35,024 nucleotides of DNA from Microtetraspora glauca (GTDB lineage Bacteria; Actinomycetota; Actinomycetes; Streptomycetales; Streptomycetaceae), in NCBI GenBank assembly GCA_000721275.1, contig JOFO01000054.1:1-35024 (forward strand). Reading direction: 5' to 3'. Made by a program: the position numbers and the translations under genes. Positions 7,076-15,206 of the stretch are shown in pieces (positions within the stretch are counted from its first letter, which is position 1; the number at the start of each line of letters is the position of its first letter). The notes under the pieces were generated by a model. That model was not told the origin of the DNA and ran no database searches. It saw nothing but the letters and a program-made list of their open reading frames with translations.

Positions 7076-8623
7076 ATGCCCAGCACGCTTCGGCGCGCCG
7101 CCGCCGCGGTGACCGCCCTCCTGCTCGCCCTGCTCGTCCCGGTTACCGCCGGCCAGGCGTCGGCCGCGGCGCGCGCGCCCGTGCCGCCCGACCGGGTGGC
7201 GGCGATGGATGCGTACGTACGCGAGCGCATGTCCGCCACCCGTACGCCCGGCCTCGCCTACGCCGTTGTCGGCCCCGACGGACCGGTCCACACGAGGAGC
7301 TGGGGCACGGACGGTCACGGCGAACCGGTCACGGACGCCACCCCGTTCCTCTGGGGATCGGTGGCCAAGCCGATCGCAGCCACCGCCGTGATGACACTCG
7401 TCCAGGACGGCCGGCTCCAGCTGGACGACCGTGTGGCAGACCACCTGCCGGCCTTCCGCTTCGGAGGCCCCGGCCACGCCGGAGAGGTGACGGTACATCA
7501 CCTGCTGGGGCACACCGCGGGCCTGCCCGAGTCGGCGACCTTCGAGGTCGCGGACTGCGTCGACGCCGACTGCCCGGACGCGACCCGGCGCCTCTCCGCA
7601 CTGGACGGCGCACGACCCCTGGGCCCGCCCGGCACCACGTACGCCTACACCAGCGCCGGCTACCTCGTCCTCGCCGCCCTGGTCGAGTCCGTCACCGGCC
7701 GTCCCTTCGCCGACCACCTCAAGGACAGCGTCCTGCGCCCGGCGGGCATGAACGGCGCGATCGCCGACCGCGCGTCCGCCCGGCAACGCGACCTGCCGCC
7801 GGGACATCAGCTGCTCTGGGGCGTGCCGTCCGCGATCGTGGACGGCGTGGACGACGCCGGCGCCGCCTACGGCTACACGGGCGGCGACCTGAACGACCTG
7901 GCCGGGTTCGCGGCACTCCAGCTCCGCTCGGGGAAGACGGCCGACGGCGGGTCGGTGCTGACCTCCGAATCCGTCTCCCTCATGCGGCAGGAGGGCCGGC
8001 TCCACCCGTCCGGCGCCGGCACCGGGTACGGTCTCGGCTGGCGCCTCGGGGGCCTGGAATCCCCGCTCGACACCGCCGTCTGGCACACCGGCGCCACGCC
8101 CGGCTACTCCGCCATGGTCTTCCTCCTGCCGGACCGCGACCTCGCTCTGGTCCTCCAGCAGAACCTCCACGGCCTCCTCCACGACTCCGCCGTCATGGAG
8201 GTCGGCTTCGGCGCGGCCCGCATCCTCGCCGGGGCCGCCGCCGCGGACGCCCCCGCCGCCACGCCCTACTACGCCACGGTCGGGGCCCTCACCGCCCTAG
8301 CGGTGCTCCTCCTGGCCGGGTCCGCCCACGCGTACCGCCTGCTCGTCCGCCCCGCGGCCCGCCGCCCCCGTACCGCCTCCGCCCTCCTCTGGTCCCTCGT
8401 CGGTGTGACCCCCGTGGTCGCCCTGGTGGCGGCCCTCGCCTCTATGGGCGCTGGGCCCCTGTGGACGTGGACGCCTGACGCGTTCATGGCGTTGTGCGTT
8501 GCGGCGGTCGCCGGGGTCGCGGTGACGGCTCTGAGGTGGGGGGCCGTGGGCGTGGCCGTGCGGCGTCGGGGTGCGGCGCGGGGAGAACGCGAGGCGGCGC
8601 CGAAGTCCGTCAGACAGGTTTAG
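7076..8623 (+). CDS. Secreted or membrane-anchored serine hydrolase (class C beta-lactamase fold)
   Basis: The protein has 515 residues from ATG 7076, with ACGAGG five bases before. A signal peptide covers residues 1 to about 31 (hydrophobic TALLLALLVPVTAG, then ASAAA). The catalytic SxxK is SVAK at 95-98 within FLWGSVAKPI. The tyrosine motif is YTS at 191-193 (usually YSN), and a late HTGATPGYSAMVF supplies the third motif. The last 130 residues contain three hydrophobic helices (from about 400), so the catalytic domain is held outside the membrane. Substrates of this family range from D-Ala peptides to esters. It is divergent from the TetR gene and probably repressed by it. Confidence 0.85.
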   Translation: MPSTLRRAAAAVTALLLALLVPVTAGQASAAARAPVPPDRVAAMDAYVRERMSATRTPGLAYAVVGPDGPVHTRSWGTDGHGEPVTDATPFLWGSVAKPIAATAVMTLVQDGRLQLDDRVADHLPAFRFGGPGHAGEVTVHHLLGHTAGLPESATFEVADCVDADCPDATRRLSALDGARPLGPPGTTYAYTSAGYLVLAALVESVTGRPFADHLKDSVLRPAGMNGAIADRASARQRDLPPGHQLLWGVPSAIVDGVDDAGAAYGYTGGDLNDLAGFAALQLRSGKTADGGSVLTSESVSLMRQEGRLHPSGAGTGYGLGWRLGGLESPLDTAVWHTGATPGYSAMVFLLPDRDLALVLQQNLHGLLHDSAVMEVGFGAARILAGAAAADAPAATPYYATVGALTALAVLLLAGSAHAYRLLVRPAARRPRTASALLWSLVGVTPVVALVAALASMGAGPLWTWTPDAFMALCVAAVAGVAVTALRWGAVGVAVRRRGAARGEREAAPKSVRQV

Positions 8624-8631
8624 CGGCCGGG

Positions 8632-9306
8632 TCAGTTTCGCGCCTTCGCTCCGGCCCTCGGCGCGTAGACCGGTACGTACTCCTGGCCGGAGACCTCCGC
8701 GATGCCCTGGGCGATCAGGTCGGACACGGCTCTCCGGGCGCGGGCGTCAGCGGCGGAGCCCTCGTACAGGGAGAGGTCAACGGGCTTGCCGAAGGTGACG
8801 GTGACCTTTGCCGGACGCGGAAGCGCGCGTCCGGGCGGCAGGACGCGATCGGTGCCGCTCATGGCCACGGGCACCACCGGCGCGCCGGATCGGAGGGCCA
8901 GCCAGGCCACGCCCGTCCTGGCCCGGTAGAGCCGGCCATCCGGGGACCGGGTGCCCTCGGGGTAGATGCAGAAGAGGCCGCCGCCCTCGATCACCCGCAG
9001 ACACGCGTCGAGCGAGGCGACCGCGGCGCGTTGGTTGTCGCGGTCGACGGGAACCTGCCCGCTGCCCCGCATGAAGGACGAGATGATCCGGGTCGGCCAG
9101 GGGCCGCCTTCGAAGTACTCCGCCTTCGCCATGAAGGTCACCTGCCGGTCCAGCACCAGCGGCAGGAACGTGGAGTCCACGACGGACAGGTGGTTGGACG
9201 CGAGGATGACGCCGCCCGACCGCGGCACGTTCTCCAGGCCCGCGGCTTCGAGCCGTGCCGCGGTGCGCAGTACCGGCCCGACCAGGCGTTTCAGGTGCTG
9301 ATACAT
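8632..9306 (-). CDS. PlsC-type lysophospholipid/glycerol-phosphate acyltransferase
   Basis: The protein has 224 residues. The acyltransferase HX4D motif is H39-LSVV-D44 in ASNHLSVVDS, and the phosphate-binding motif YPEGTRS is at 115-121. This is the 1-acyl-sn-glycerol-3-phosphate acyltransferase family, which adds an acyl chain at the cytoplasmic face of the membrane. GGGGGAAC lies upstream of ATG 9306. Its stop is 8 bases from the convergent hydrolase stop. The TetR gene at 9464-10108 lies 157 bases upstream on the same strand and may co-transcribe and control it. Confidence 0.85.
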   Translation of the reverse strand: MYQHLKRLVGPVLRTAARLEAAGLENVPRSGGVILASNHLSVVDSTFLPLVLDRQVTFMAKAEYFEGGPWPTRIISSFMRGSGQVPVDRDNQRAAVASLDACLRVIEGGGLFCIYPEGTRSPDGRLYRARTGVAWLALRSGAPVVPVAMSGTDRVLPPGRALPRPAKVTVTFGKPVDLSLYEGSAADARARRAVSDLIAQGIAEVSGQEYVPVYAPRAGAKARN

Positions 9307-9463
9307 CGATGTGTTCCCCCGTGGGTTCTGTGCCGCGCGCGCGGCGAGCGGGTGCTGCGGGCCGGGTCGCGCCTCCGGCCGAACGGGCCTGTGCGCAGCG
9401 GCGGTTGCCGCCCGGTCGCGCCGTCGGAAGGCGGGGCCGAATGCCGCGGATGTCCGGCGGCGG

Positions 9464-10108
9464 TCAGGAGGCCACCGGCCCGAGATGGGCGTCCAGCGCT
9501 GCCTCGATCAAACGGTCGGGTCCGTCGGGATCGTCGGGGCCGTCGGGTCCGTCGGGGCCCTGGTCGCCGAGGGCGAGGCGCAGGCTGCGCCAGGACCACA
9601 GTTGGGCGATGCCGTGCACGTTCGCCCACAGGGCGGCGGCGGTGATCGCGGCCGACGGCTCAGCCGGCGTTGTCCGACACCGGGCGACGAGTTCCGTGCT
9701 GCGCTGGAACATCGGGAGGGTCAGCTCCCGCAGCCGAGGACCGTCTGGCGACCCGCCCTCTTCGGCGCTGTCGAGCAGATCATGACGGAACATCAGCTCG
9801 AACATGCCGCGGCGATCGCGTGCGTAGGCGACGTACACCCGGGCCAGAGCCGCCAGTTCCTCGCGAGGTGCGTGTCTCCCGGCGGTGGCCGTGGCGGATC
9901 GCGCGGCCAGCTCCTCGAAACCTCTGCGGGCGATGGCCGACAGCAGCGCGCGGTGTGTCGGGAAGTAGCGCCGCGGAGCGCCGTGCGACACCCCGGCCCG
10001 GCGGGCGATCTCCCGGAGACCGACCGATGCGCTGCCCTCGGACAGCACCAGCTCGACACCGGCGTCGACCAGTCGCTCACGCAGGGACCCCTCAGTATTC
10101 ATAGACAT
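9464..10108 (-). CDS. TetR-family regulator with WHG-like C-terminal domain
   Basis: The protein has 214 residues from ATG 10108; ATG 10102 is two codons inside. The helix-turn-helix reads VGLREIARRAGVSHGAPRRY followed by FPTHRALLSAIA. The C-terminal part, with MFELMFRHDLL and ANVHGIAQLWSW, is the TetR_C/WHG type. Near the end is a short acidic repeat of GPD units (DQGPDGPDGPDDPDGPD). The start codons overlap the first of two palindromes (10102-10138), arguing for strong autorepression. Likely targets are its own transcription unit with the acyltransferase downstream, and the divergent RidA gene. Confidence 0.85.
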   Translation of the reverse strand: MSMNTEGSLRERLVDAGVELVLSEGSASVGLREIARRAGVSHGAPRRYFPTHRALLSAIARRGFEELAARSATATAGRHAPREELAALARVYVAYARDRRGMFELMFRHDLLDSAEEGGSPDGPRLRELTLPMFQRSTELVARCRTTPAEPSAAITAAALWANVHGIAQLWSWRSLRLALGDQGPDGPDGPDDPDGPDRLIEAALDAHLGPVAS

Positions 10109-10138
10109 TGTCTACCAGCCGTCGTAGACAGTGTCTAC
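10102..10138. promoter_or_regulatory. Twin TetR operators
   Basis: TAGACA-T-TGTCTA occupies 10102-10114 and GTAGACA-G-TGTCTAC occupies 10124-10138. The cores are identical TAGACA-N-TGTCTA palindromes, with centres 23 bp apart (about two helical turns). The first covers the start codon of the TetR gene. Confidence 0.7.
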
Positions 10139-10380
10139 AGGCTGCCTCGTCCGCGGGGAGGGAGGGTGAACGGCCCACGGCTGTCGCGCGGCCCCTGTGT
10201 GCGGCGCGCGTGCGCGCACCGCATTTGCGCCGACACGCTGTGCAACGTACGCGTACGGCCTACCGGCCCTCGGCGCCTGGGTGAGGCAGTCTGGGGAAGC
10301 CGATCGGTATGCGGGCGCCGGCTCCGCCGGGTGACGCCCACCCGCAACCGAACGCTGTACCTGCAACGAGGAGACTGTCC

Positions 10381-10773
10381 ATGACCGTGAAGACGACCCA
10401 CCTCGACCCCGAAGAGCTGCACTACAACCCGGCCTTCGCGCAGGGCGTCATCGCGCCCGCCGCCCGGACGCTCTACGTCGGAGGTCAACTCGGCACGGAT
10501 AGCGACGGAAACCTGCTGGAGGGCATCGAGGCGCAGACCGAACAGGCCCTGCGCAACGTGCTGACCGTGCTGGCGGCCTCCGGCACCGGCCCGGAGAACG
10601 TCGTCAAGCTCACCATCTACCTCGTGGACGGGGTCGACGCCGAGACGGGATTCGCGGCGTCGCGCTCCGTATGGGGCGACCACCGCACGGCCGTCACCGT
10701 CGTCACCACCGCGGGCCACGCCCGTCCGGGTGCCCTCGTGGAGATCGAGGCGACGGCGATCATCCCCGAGTAG
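10381..10773 (+). CDS. RidA/YjgF family enamine/imine deaminase
   Basis: The protein has 130 residues from ATG 10381, preceded by ACGAGGAG at 10366-10373. It reads LHYNPAFAQGVIAPAARTLY, VGGQLGTDSDGNLLEGIEAQ, VVKLTIYLVDG and a C-terminal PGALVEIEATAIIP. This is the usual RidA pattern: a trimeric YjgF fold in which the arginine expected before the terminal GALVEIEA segment is replaced by a HARPGALVEIE context. Canonical RidA hydrolyses reactive enamines from PLP enzymes, but many stand-alone members have other small substrates. The gene is divergent from the TetR gene, whose operators lie about 240 bases upstream. Confidence 0.85.
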   Translation: MTVKTTHLDPEELHYNPAFAQGVIAPAARTLYVGGQLGTDSDGNLLEGIEAQTEQALRNVLTVLAASGTGPENVVKLTIYLVDGVDAETGFAASRSVWGDHRTAVTVVTTAGHARPGALVEIEATAIIPE

Positions 10774-10890
10774 GGGAGAATGAGTCGCTGTCACTGAAGC
10801 CGTGCCCGCGCCCGTGTGCTCGTACGCGTCCCCGTGCCCGCCGACGGCGCATCTGTCGACGGGGCGGGGCGGGGCAGGTCGGATTGGGCC

Positions 10891-10920
10891 GAGTCAGGTC
10901 GGGTCAGGTCGGGTCAGGTC
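10891..10920. repeat. 10-bp tandem repeats at the end of the LRR gene
   Basis: Three head-to-tail 10-bp units (GAGTCAGGTC, GGGTCAGGTC, GGGTCAGGTC) cover 10891-10920, with a looser copy at 10871-10880. The array includes the LRR stop codon (10914-10916). It is a simple slippage repeat and no function is visible. Confidence 0.7.
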
Positions 10921-11633
10921 AGGACGACACACCCCAGCCGTTCCAGCTCACCCACGAGGGGCAGGGAGGGGTCGACCTCGTTCCAGCGCAGGTCCAGCTT
11001 CTCCAGCGAGGGCATCCGGGCGATCCAGTCGGGCAGTCGGCGGAGACGGTTGCTGCGCAGATCGATCTGCCGCAGCCGGGGGAGACCGGCGAGGGGTGCG
11101 GGCACTTCCGACAGGGCGTTCTCGCGCAGGTCCAGGTGGCGCAGTTCCCGCAGTTGGGCCGTCGACGACGGCAAGTCCTCGATCGCGTTGCCTCGCAGCC
11201 ACAGCTCACGCAGGCATCGCAGGCTTCCGAGGGAGTCGGGCAGCGCGGTGAGCCGATTGTGCTGCGCCCGCAACTCGATGAGCCCGGTCATCGCGCCGAT
11301 GGTGTCCGGCAGGATAGTGAGGCGGTTCTCGCCGACGTTGAGGTACCGGAGACGGTTCAGACGCCCGAGGGAGTCGGGGAGCCGGGACAGTGCGTTGTCG
11401 TGCAGATAGAGACAGTCGCTCAACTCGGTGAGCGAGCCGATCTCTTCGGGAACCGCCGACAGGGCGTTGTGGCCGAGGTCCAGGATCTTCAGCCGGTGGA
11501 GCCGTCCGATGTCCGGAGGGAGTGCGGTGAGTCCGGTGTCCGCGAGGATCAGCACCTCCAGCTCCGTCCGCTCCCAGACCGACTCGGGTACGTCTCCGAG
11601 TTCCTGACGCCACAGGTTCAGCGTGTTCCTCAC
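10914..11633 (-). CDS. Leucine-rich-repeat protein
   Basis: About nine 23-residue LRRs run through nearly the whole protein, with the pattern LxxLPxxIGxLxxLxxLDLxxN. Examples are LTALPPDIGRLHRLKILDLG and LRRLPDWIARMPSLEKLDLR. There is no signal peptide or membrane segment, so it is cytoplasmic and probably a protein-binding scaffold. The C-terminus LGCVVLT is typical of Streptomyces LRR proteins of this size. I prefer GTG 11633 (GAAGGGG upstream, start RNTLNLWRQELG). ATG 11753 in the same frame adds 40 residues with lower GC at third positions, which looks non-coding. The partner is unknown. Confidence 0.75.
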   Translation of the reverse strand: MRNTLNLWRQELGDVPESVWERTELEVLILADTGLTALPPDIGRLHRLKILDLGHNALSAVPEEIGSLTELSDCLYLHDNALSRLPDSLGRLNRLRYLNVGENRLTILPDTIGAMTGLIELRAQHNRLTALPDSLGSLRCLRELWLRGNAIEDLPSSTAQLRELRHLDLRENALSEVPAPLAGLPRLRQIDLRSNRLRRLPDWIARMPSLEKLDLRWNEVDPSLPLVGELERLGCVVLT

Positions 11634-11804
11634 GGCCGGCAATGCCCCTTCGTCAGCTTCGTCAGCGATCTGGAGCCTGGATTCTCCCTCAAGGCGCGGA
11701 AAGAGCGGCGACAATGGCGACGCCAGGGCGCCCCCCCTCACGCGATGGTCCATGCTCGGCGCCCGAGCGCAGATCCGACGGACCCGAAGAAGGACGGAGC
11801 TTCC

Positions 11805-12497
11805 ATGACTGTTTCCGATACCGACATCGGTGCCGGCACCGCGTCGTCGTCGCTGGCGCAGCAATTGCATCATTTCCTTGGTTCCGAGCGTGTCGTCGCC
11901 GACCTGCGGCGCTACTTCGGTATCGATGCGCCGGACGGTGAAGTCCCGTTCACCGGAGCCCGGTTCGAGTCACTGGGCGGTGGGGGAGACCGCCCTGAGA
12001 CCGCCGACCAGATCACGGCGGAGGACCTGATCGCCGTACAGACGCTGTCCGTCGTCGTGCCGGCGCCCGTCGCGCTGGACCTGTTGGAGGGCGATCTCGG
12101 CAGACGGCTGTCCGACCTGCTGCGGGCCATTCCGACGGACGTCGACATGGTCGACGCCGACGCGCTCCACCTGTCCAAGGGCTCAGCGGCCGACCAGGCT
12201 TGGAACCTGCTGTGCGAACAGCACGGGGTCAACTGGGTGACCGCCGGAAAGATACTGGCCCGCAAGCGCCCTCGACTGCTCCCCGTGTACGACCGCGTCG
12301 TCCGCTGTGCCATAGGCCGGCCCGAGTCCTTCTGGCTCTCCCTCCACACCGCGCTGCGCGAGGACGACGCGGCGCTGCACCACCGACTCCTCGACCTGCG
12401 GCGAACGGCGGGCCTCCCGGACGCGGTGAGCGCCCTGCGCGTCTGCGATGTGGCGGTGTGGATGAGCCACCGGACGGCTGGCCACGCCTGCCCCTGA
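11805..12497 (+). CDS. DUF6308-like hypothetical protein
   Basis: The protein has 230 residues from ATG 11805, with GGACGGAG just upstream. It reads VVADLRRYFGID, FTGARFESLGGGGDR, then ITAEDLIAVQTLSVVVPAPV and ALDLLEGDLGRRLSDLLRAI. The most conserved-looking block is GVNWVTAGKILARKRPRLLP followed by VYDRVVRC. This matches my memory of the actinobacterial DUF6308 family, whose function is unknown. The protein is soluble. It is divergent from the LRR gene, and both may belong to a set of orphan genes shuffled among Streptomyces genomes. Confidence 0.65.
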   Translation: MTVSDTDIGAGTASSSLAQQLHHFLGSERVVADLRRYFGIDAPDGEVPFTGARFESLGGGGDRPETADQITAEDLIAVQTLSVVVPAPVALDLLEGDLGRRLSDLLRAIPTDVDMVDADALHLSKGSAADQAWNLLCEQHGVNWVTAGKILARKRPRLLPVYDRVVRCAIGRPESFWLSLHTALREDDAALHHRLLDLRRTAGLPDAVSALRVCDVAVWMSHRTAGHACP

Positions 12498-12562
12498 AGC
12501 CAACGACCGTACGAGCCCAGTCGGACGTCCTGAGGCACTGCACCGCACCCCGCCCGCGCCGG

Positions 12563-13192
12563 TCAGGGCGTCCCGACGGGCGCCGCCCGCAGCGGTTCTC
12601 CGTTGAGTTCCGCACAGCTCTCCTCGTCCCACCAGAGCCCGCCGCGGGTGAGGTACGGATACATCCCGCGTACCCCACCACCTTCGTGGAGCGCGTCGGC
12701 AATGGCGTGGAGGAGGCTGGCCAGATCGGGCCACGTATCGGAGAAATCGCCTCCGCCGCTGTGACCCGCCCAGCCGAGGCGGCCCGCGTGCGCACCAGGG
12801 CGCTGGTCGATCACCTGCGCGCCGCCGTCGGCGCTTTCCGCCCAGGGAATCCACAGAGGATGCCACCAGGGCTCGTCGTCCCAGGGCCGACGGGTCAGCC
12901 CGTCGTTCTCCGCAGCGACACCCATGGACATCTGCCAGTGTTCCACGATGCCCCGCACCGGCAGCGGTGACTGTTCCGGCAGGAGCGTCGTCCAGCTGCT
13001 GACGCCGTCATGGCACCGCAGCGACTCGACAAGGTCAGCGGGGAGCGGCATCCCGAGGACGCGCTCGGCGCGTTCGATGTCGTCCCGTGACGCGGGCGGG
13101 TTCAGCAGCGCGGAATCGCCCGCGGCGTGAGCAGCCAGCCATGCGTCGATGCGACGCCAGGACTCCTTCGGAGACGGGATGCGCGATGCCAT
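12563..13192 (-). CDS. SMI1/KNR4 (SUKH) family protein, possible orphan immunity protein
   Basis: The protein has 209 residues. The N-terminal part, with SWRRIDAWLAAHA, LLNPPASRDDIERAERVLGM and PLPADLVESLRCHDG, is the SUKH fold signature. A conserved tryptophan-rich middle (DDEPWWHPLWIPWAESADGG) and FSDTWPDLASLLHAIADAL follow. SUKH proteins often serve as immunity proteins against contact-dependent or polymorphic toxins. No toxin gene is seen within the window, so it would be an orphan immunity gene, or one with a regulatory role as in yeast. Assignment to SUKH is from these motifs. Confidence 0.75.
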   Translation of the reverse strand: MASRIPSPKESWRRIDAWLAAHAAGDSALLNPPASRDDIERAERVLGMPLPADLVESLRCHDGVSSWTTLLPEQSPLPVRGIVEHWQMSMGVAAENDGLTRRPWDDEPWWHPLWIPWAESADGGAQVIDQRPGAHAGRLGWAGHSGGGDFSDTWPDLASLLHAIADALHEGGGVRGMYPYLTRGGLWWDEESCAELNGEPLRAAPVGTP

Positions 13193-13261
13193 GGCGTCAT
13201 TCTGCTCGACGCGAGCGCGAGACGGTGCCGGCGCTTCACCACCAAGCCCCGCGCCGGCCCG

Positions 13262-13648
13262 TCACAGGTCCCGAAGAAGGGGCGTTCTGAGCAGGTCCTC
13301 CAATCCGGCCCACTCGAAGAGGCAGATGGCGAGTACGGCGTGATCCGTGGGGTCCGGCAGCTCCCATCGATCACTGAAGGAGCGGAACCCGACCTCCTCG
13401 CCTCGCTCAAGAAGGCGGAGACTGAACGCGCGCGGCACGATGCGCACATCGATCGATGTCCCCCCATACGTGACCGATCGCCGGGAGCGCCGCAGGGCGG
13501 ACGTGCCGGCGAACCGGAACGGTTCGCCGTCCGCCTCTCCCTCGAACCCCTTCCAGATCCGCCACCGCATCCACAACGGGTCCGCCGCGAGCAGGTGAAC
13601 CGTGAGCGCGGCCTCTCCGTCCCGCAGGGACACCGTCCAGCTCTCCAC
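13262..13648 (-). CDS. Hypothetical protein (128 aa)
   Basis: The ORF begins at GTG 13648 and reads ESWTVSLRDGEAALTVHLLA, then DPLWMRWRIWKGFEGEADGE. The C-terminus is HAVLAICLFEWAGLEDLLRT followed by PLLRDL. It looks like a soluble alpha/beta protein, and the acidic, tryptophan-rich composition resembles immunity-type proteins. No family is recognised. The frame continues upstream to a stop at 13688-13690 without a better start, so the N-terminus is uncertain and may be truncated. It lies 69 bases upstream of the SMI1/KNR4 gene on the same strand. Confidence 0.5.
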   Translation of the reverse strand: MESWTVSLRDGEAALTVHLLAADPLWMRWRIWKGFEGEADGEPFRFAGTSALRRSRRSVTYGGTSIDVRIVPRAFSLRLLERGEEVGFRSFSDRWELPDPTDHAVLAICLFEWAGLEDLLRTPLLRDL

Positions 13649-13823
13649 CGCATCCGCGTGATCCTCGGACGCGTCCGCGGGCCACGTTCACGGATCAGGG
13701 CCGCCTCCCCGAGGGGCGTGGCGCATGTCGCGTAGACGCGGGCAGCGACCGCCGGCTGCCTCCACTCCACGAACGGGGTCACTCGACTCACACGAAACTC
13801 ACCCACGTCTGCCCCCAGGCCAC

Positions 13824-14263
13824 TCAATTCTCGATGCGCACGATGTCAGTATCGCGGGGCGCGCACGGAATGCCGCAGGTGTGCGCAAGTACAACCCGCT
13901 TCTCCGGGTCGGAATCCCGGCCCCACCGCATCACAGGTCGGCCGTGTCGGCCGTCCACCCCCCCCCACGGGATGCTCGTTCGGCGGACACCGCGACTCGG
14001 GCTGCGACTCGCAGTGTCCGCCGTCGGCCTGCTCGTCCGAGTGGCAACGTCCCGCGGCATCAGGCCACGCGACCTGTAGCACCGGCAGAGGTGGTTGGCG
14101 GAAGATCCCGATGGCCCGTCCGAAGAAGGTGCAGTACCACCCGCGACGAGCCGATGATCGTCAAGTCGACGTAGTCCGTATCATCCCTGTCGCCATAGTC
14201 ATCGCAGATGGCGCAGTGGCAGTGAAACGGATCACCAATCATGGGACGAGCTACACCGGCCAT
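13824..14263 (-). pseudogene. Possible degraded Cys-rich hypothetical gene
   Basis: An ATG at 14263 opens a 67-residue frame (IGDPFHCHCAICDDYGDRDD, then DYVDLTIIGSSRVVLHLL) with four clustered cysteine and histidine residues that could bind metal. It stops at 14060, but the next frames continue to look protein-like (ADGGHCESQPESRCPPNEH, then VVLAHTCGIPCAPRDTDIV and a stop at 13824). The nine-C run at 13958-13966 is a plausible slippage point between the last two. I read this as one Cys-rich gene with two frame breaks, but a real 67-residue protein followed by non-coding DNA is equally possible. Confidence 0.3.
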
Positions 14264-14322
14264 ACCCTGCGGCGAAGGTCGGCCTGAGCTAAGGATCGAC
14301 GCTTCTTCGACGGTAGCCGTTC

Positions 14323-14344
14323 GCCTGGTCGGCGCTGACCAGGC
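14323..14344. other. Short perfect hairpin in a gene-poor stretch
   Basis: GCCTGGTC-GGCGCT-GACCAGGC is a perfect 8-bp stem with a 6-base loop. It lies in the 240-base gap between the minus-strand Cys-rich ORF and the plus-strand gene at 14504. No gene ends towards it, so it is more likely a regulatory or remnant structure than a terminator. Confidence 0.35.
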
Positions 14345-14503
14345 AAATGGCCTCGAGTCGCTGTGGGGCGTCGTCCCACCGGCCGGGAGCGATCAGGAGT
14401 GACATCGGGCGGCAGTCATCCTCCGCGCCTAGGAGCTGTTCGATGGGTCGTGAAAGAGCCAATCACGGCTGTGGCCTAGTCTTCGCTGAACGAAGGGGGG
14501 CGC

Positions 14504-14899
14504 ATGTCGCGCTACACAGCCGAAGCAGAGGCAAAGATGAAGGTGATCACGTTTCCGGCCTGGCACGGAAAGCACTACGTGACCCTGGCCGAGCCGCTGG
14601 TTCGCCTCGGCAGCTTCGGCCTGGACCTGACCTGGCGCGTCGAACTCGACGAGATCGTCGGTCCTCGCTGTGCCGAAATGGAGAGACGGTCCGCCGGCTC
14701 CGGCATGGACACGTTGACGCTTCTGTCGCTGACTACCCCCTTCCTCCAGTTGATCGACGCCGAAGCATGTGGGTTCGCCGGGGATGACCTGGTGGTCGTC
14801 CTGGCCGAATTCGACAGTTCCTTGTGGGACGTCAGGGCTGTCGACGAGCGCGTACTCAGCGAGCTTCGCCACCACTATCCGGGGGCCAGGGACCTCTGA
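14504..14899 (+). CDS. Hypothetical protein (131 aa)
   Basis: ATG 14504 has a strong purine-rich site (GAAGGGGGG) a few bases before it. The protein reads MKVITFPAWHGKHYVTLAE, then VRLGSFGLDLTWRVELDEIV, TPFLQLIDAEACGFAGDDLV, VVLAEFDSSLWDVRAVDE and ends HHYPGARDL. It is soluble, mixed alpha/beta, with an acidic C-terminal half. The sequence is protein-like in this frame only, and the ribosome site supports translation. No family is recognised. It sits among immunity-like and hypothetical genes with no evident operon partner. Confidence 0.65.
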   Translation: MSRYTAEAEAKMKVITFPAWHGKHYVTLAEPLVRLGSFGLDLTWRVELDEIVGPRCAEMERRSAGSGMDTLTLLSLTTPFLQLIDAEACGFAGDDLVVVLAEFDSSLWDVRAVDERVLSELRHHYPGARDL

Positions 14900-15206
14900 A
14901 CGAGGCGCTTTAGACGTCATCTCATTTGGTGATGAGCACGAACCCCGGCGATACGGAACGGGAGGCCCGAACCCGTGCCTCGCGCGAAGGGGGCGGGCAG
15001 ACGCGTTCTGAACTCCTGCAAGCAGTGAGGAAGGATGAACAGGCTCAGCGTGAGGTGAAATGCGTCAGCGGTGACGATGGCTTCTTTCGTGAGAGGGCTA
15101 CCAGTCCAGAGGGAGCTCGACCCGGCCAGAATCACTGCCTTTCGACGAGGCGGAGGTTGGGAGGGGAGGCGCCCGCCATGCCGGGATCGTCTAGGGTCCT
15201 GATCTC
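14900..15206. other. Gap with no convincing gene; possible IS relic
   Basis: This 307-base stretch has lower GC than its surroundings. A minus-strand ORF (14917-15135) reads HLTLSLFILPHCLQEFRTRL, which does not resemble normal Streptomyces coding sequence. The segment GACGTCATCTCATTTGGTGA at about 14912-14931 looks like the outer end of an insertion sequence, but no matching inverted end was found. I see no other feature. Confidence 0.3.

Noticed and set aside
10671..11804. Long plus-strand open frame upstream of the DUF6308-like gene
   Set aside because: It is a shadow of the LRR gene: repeats of glutamine- and glycine-rich text with period 69 bases, and no ribosome site. The real start is ATG 11805.
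13102..13827. Alternative minus-strand frame over the 128-residue hypothetical gene
   Set aside because: Arg/Cys-rich text with no continuity. The frame 13262-13648 gives a balanced protein, although an N-terminal extension from this frame through a frameshift cannot be excluded.
14917..15135. Minus-strand 72-codon ORF
   Set aside because: Composition is unlike Streptomyces coding sequence, no ribosome site was seen, and it probably reflects IS-derived DNA.
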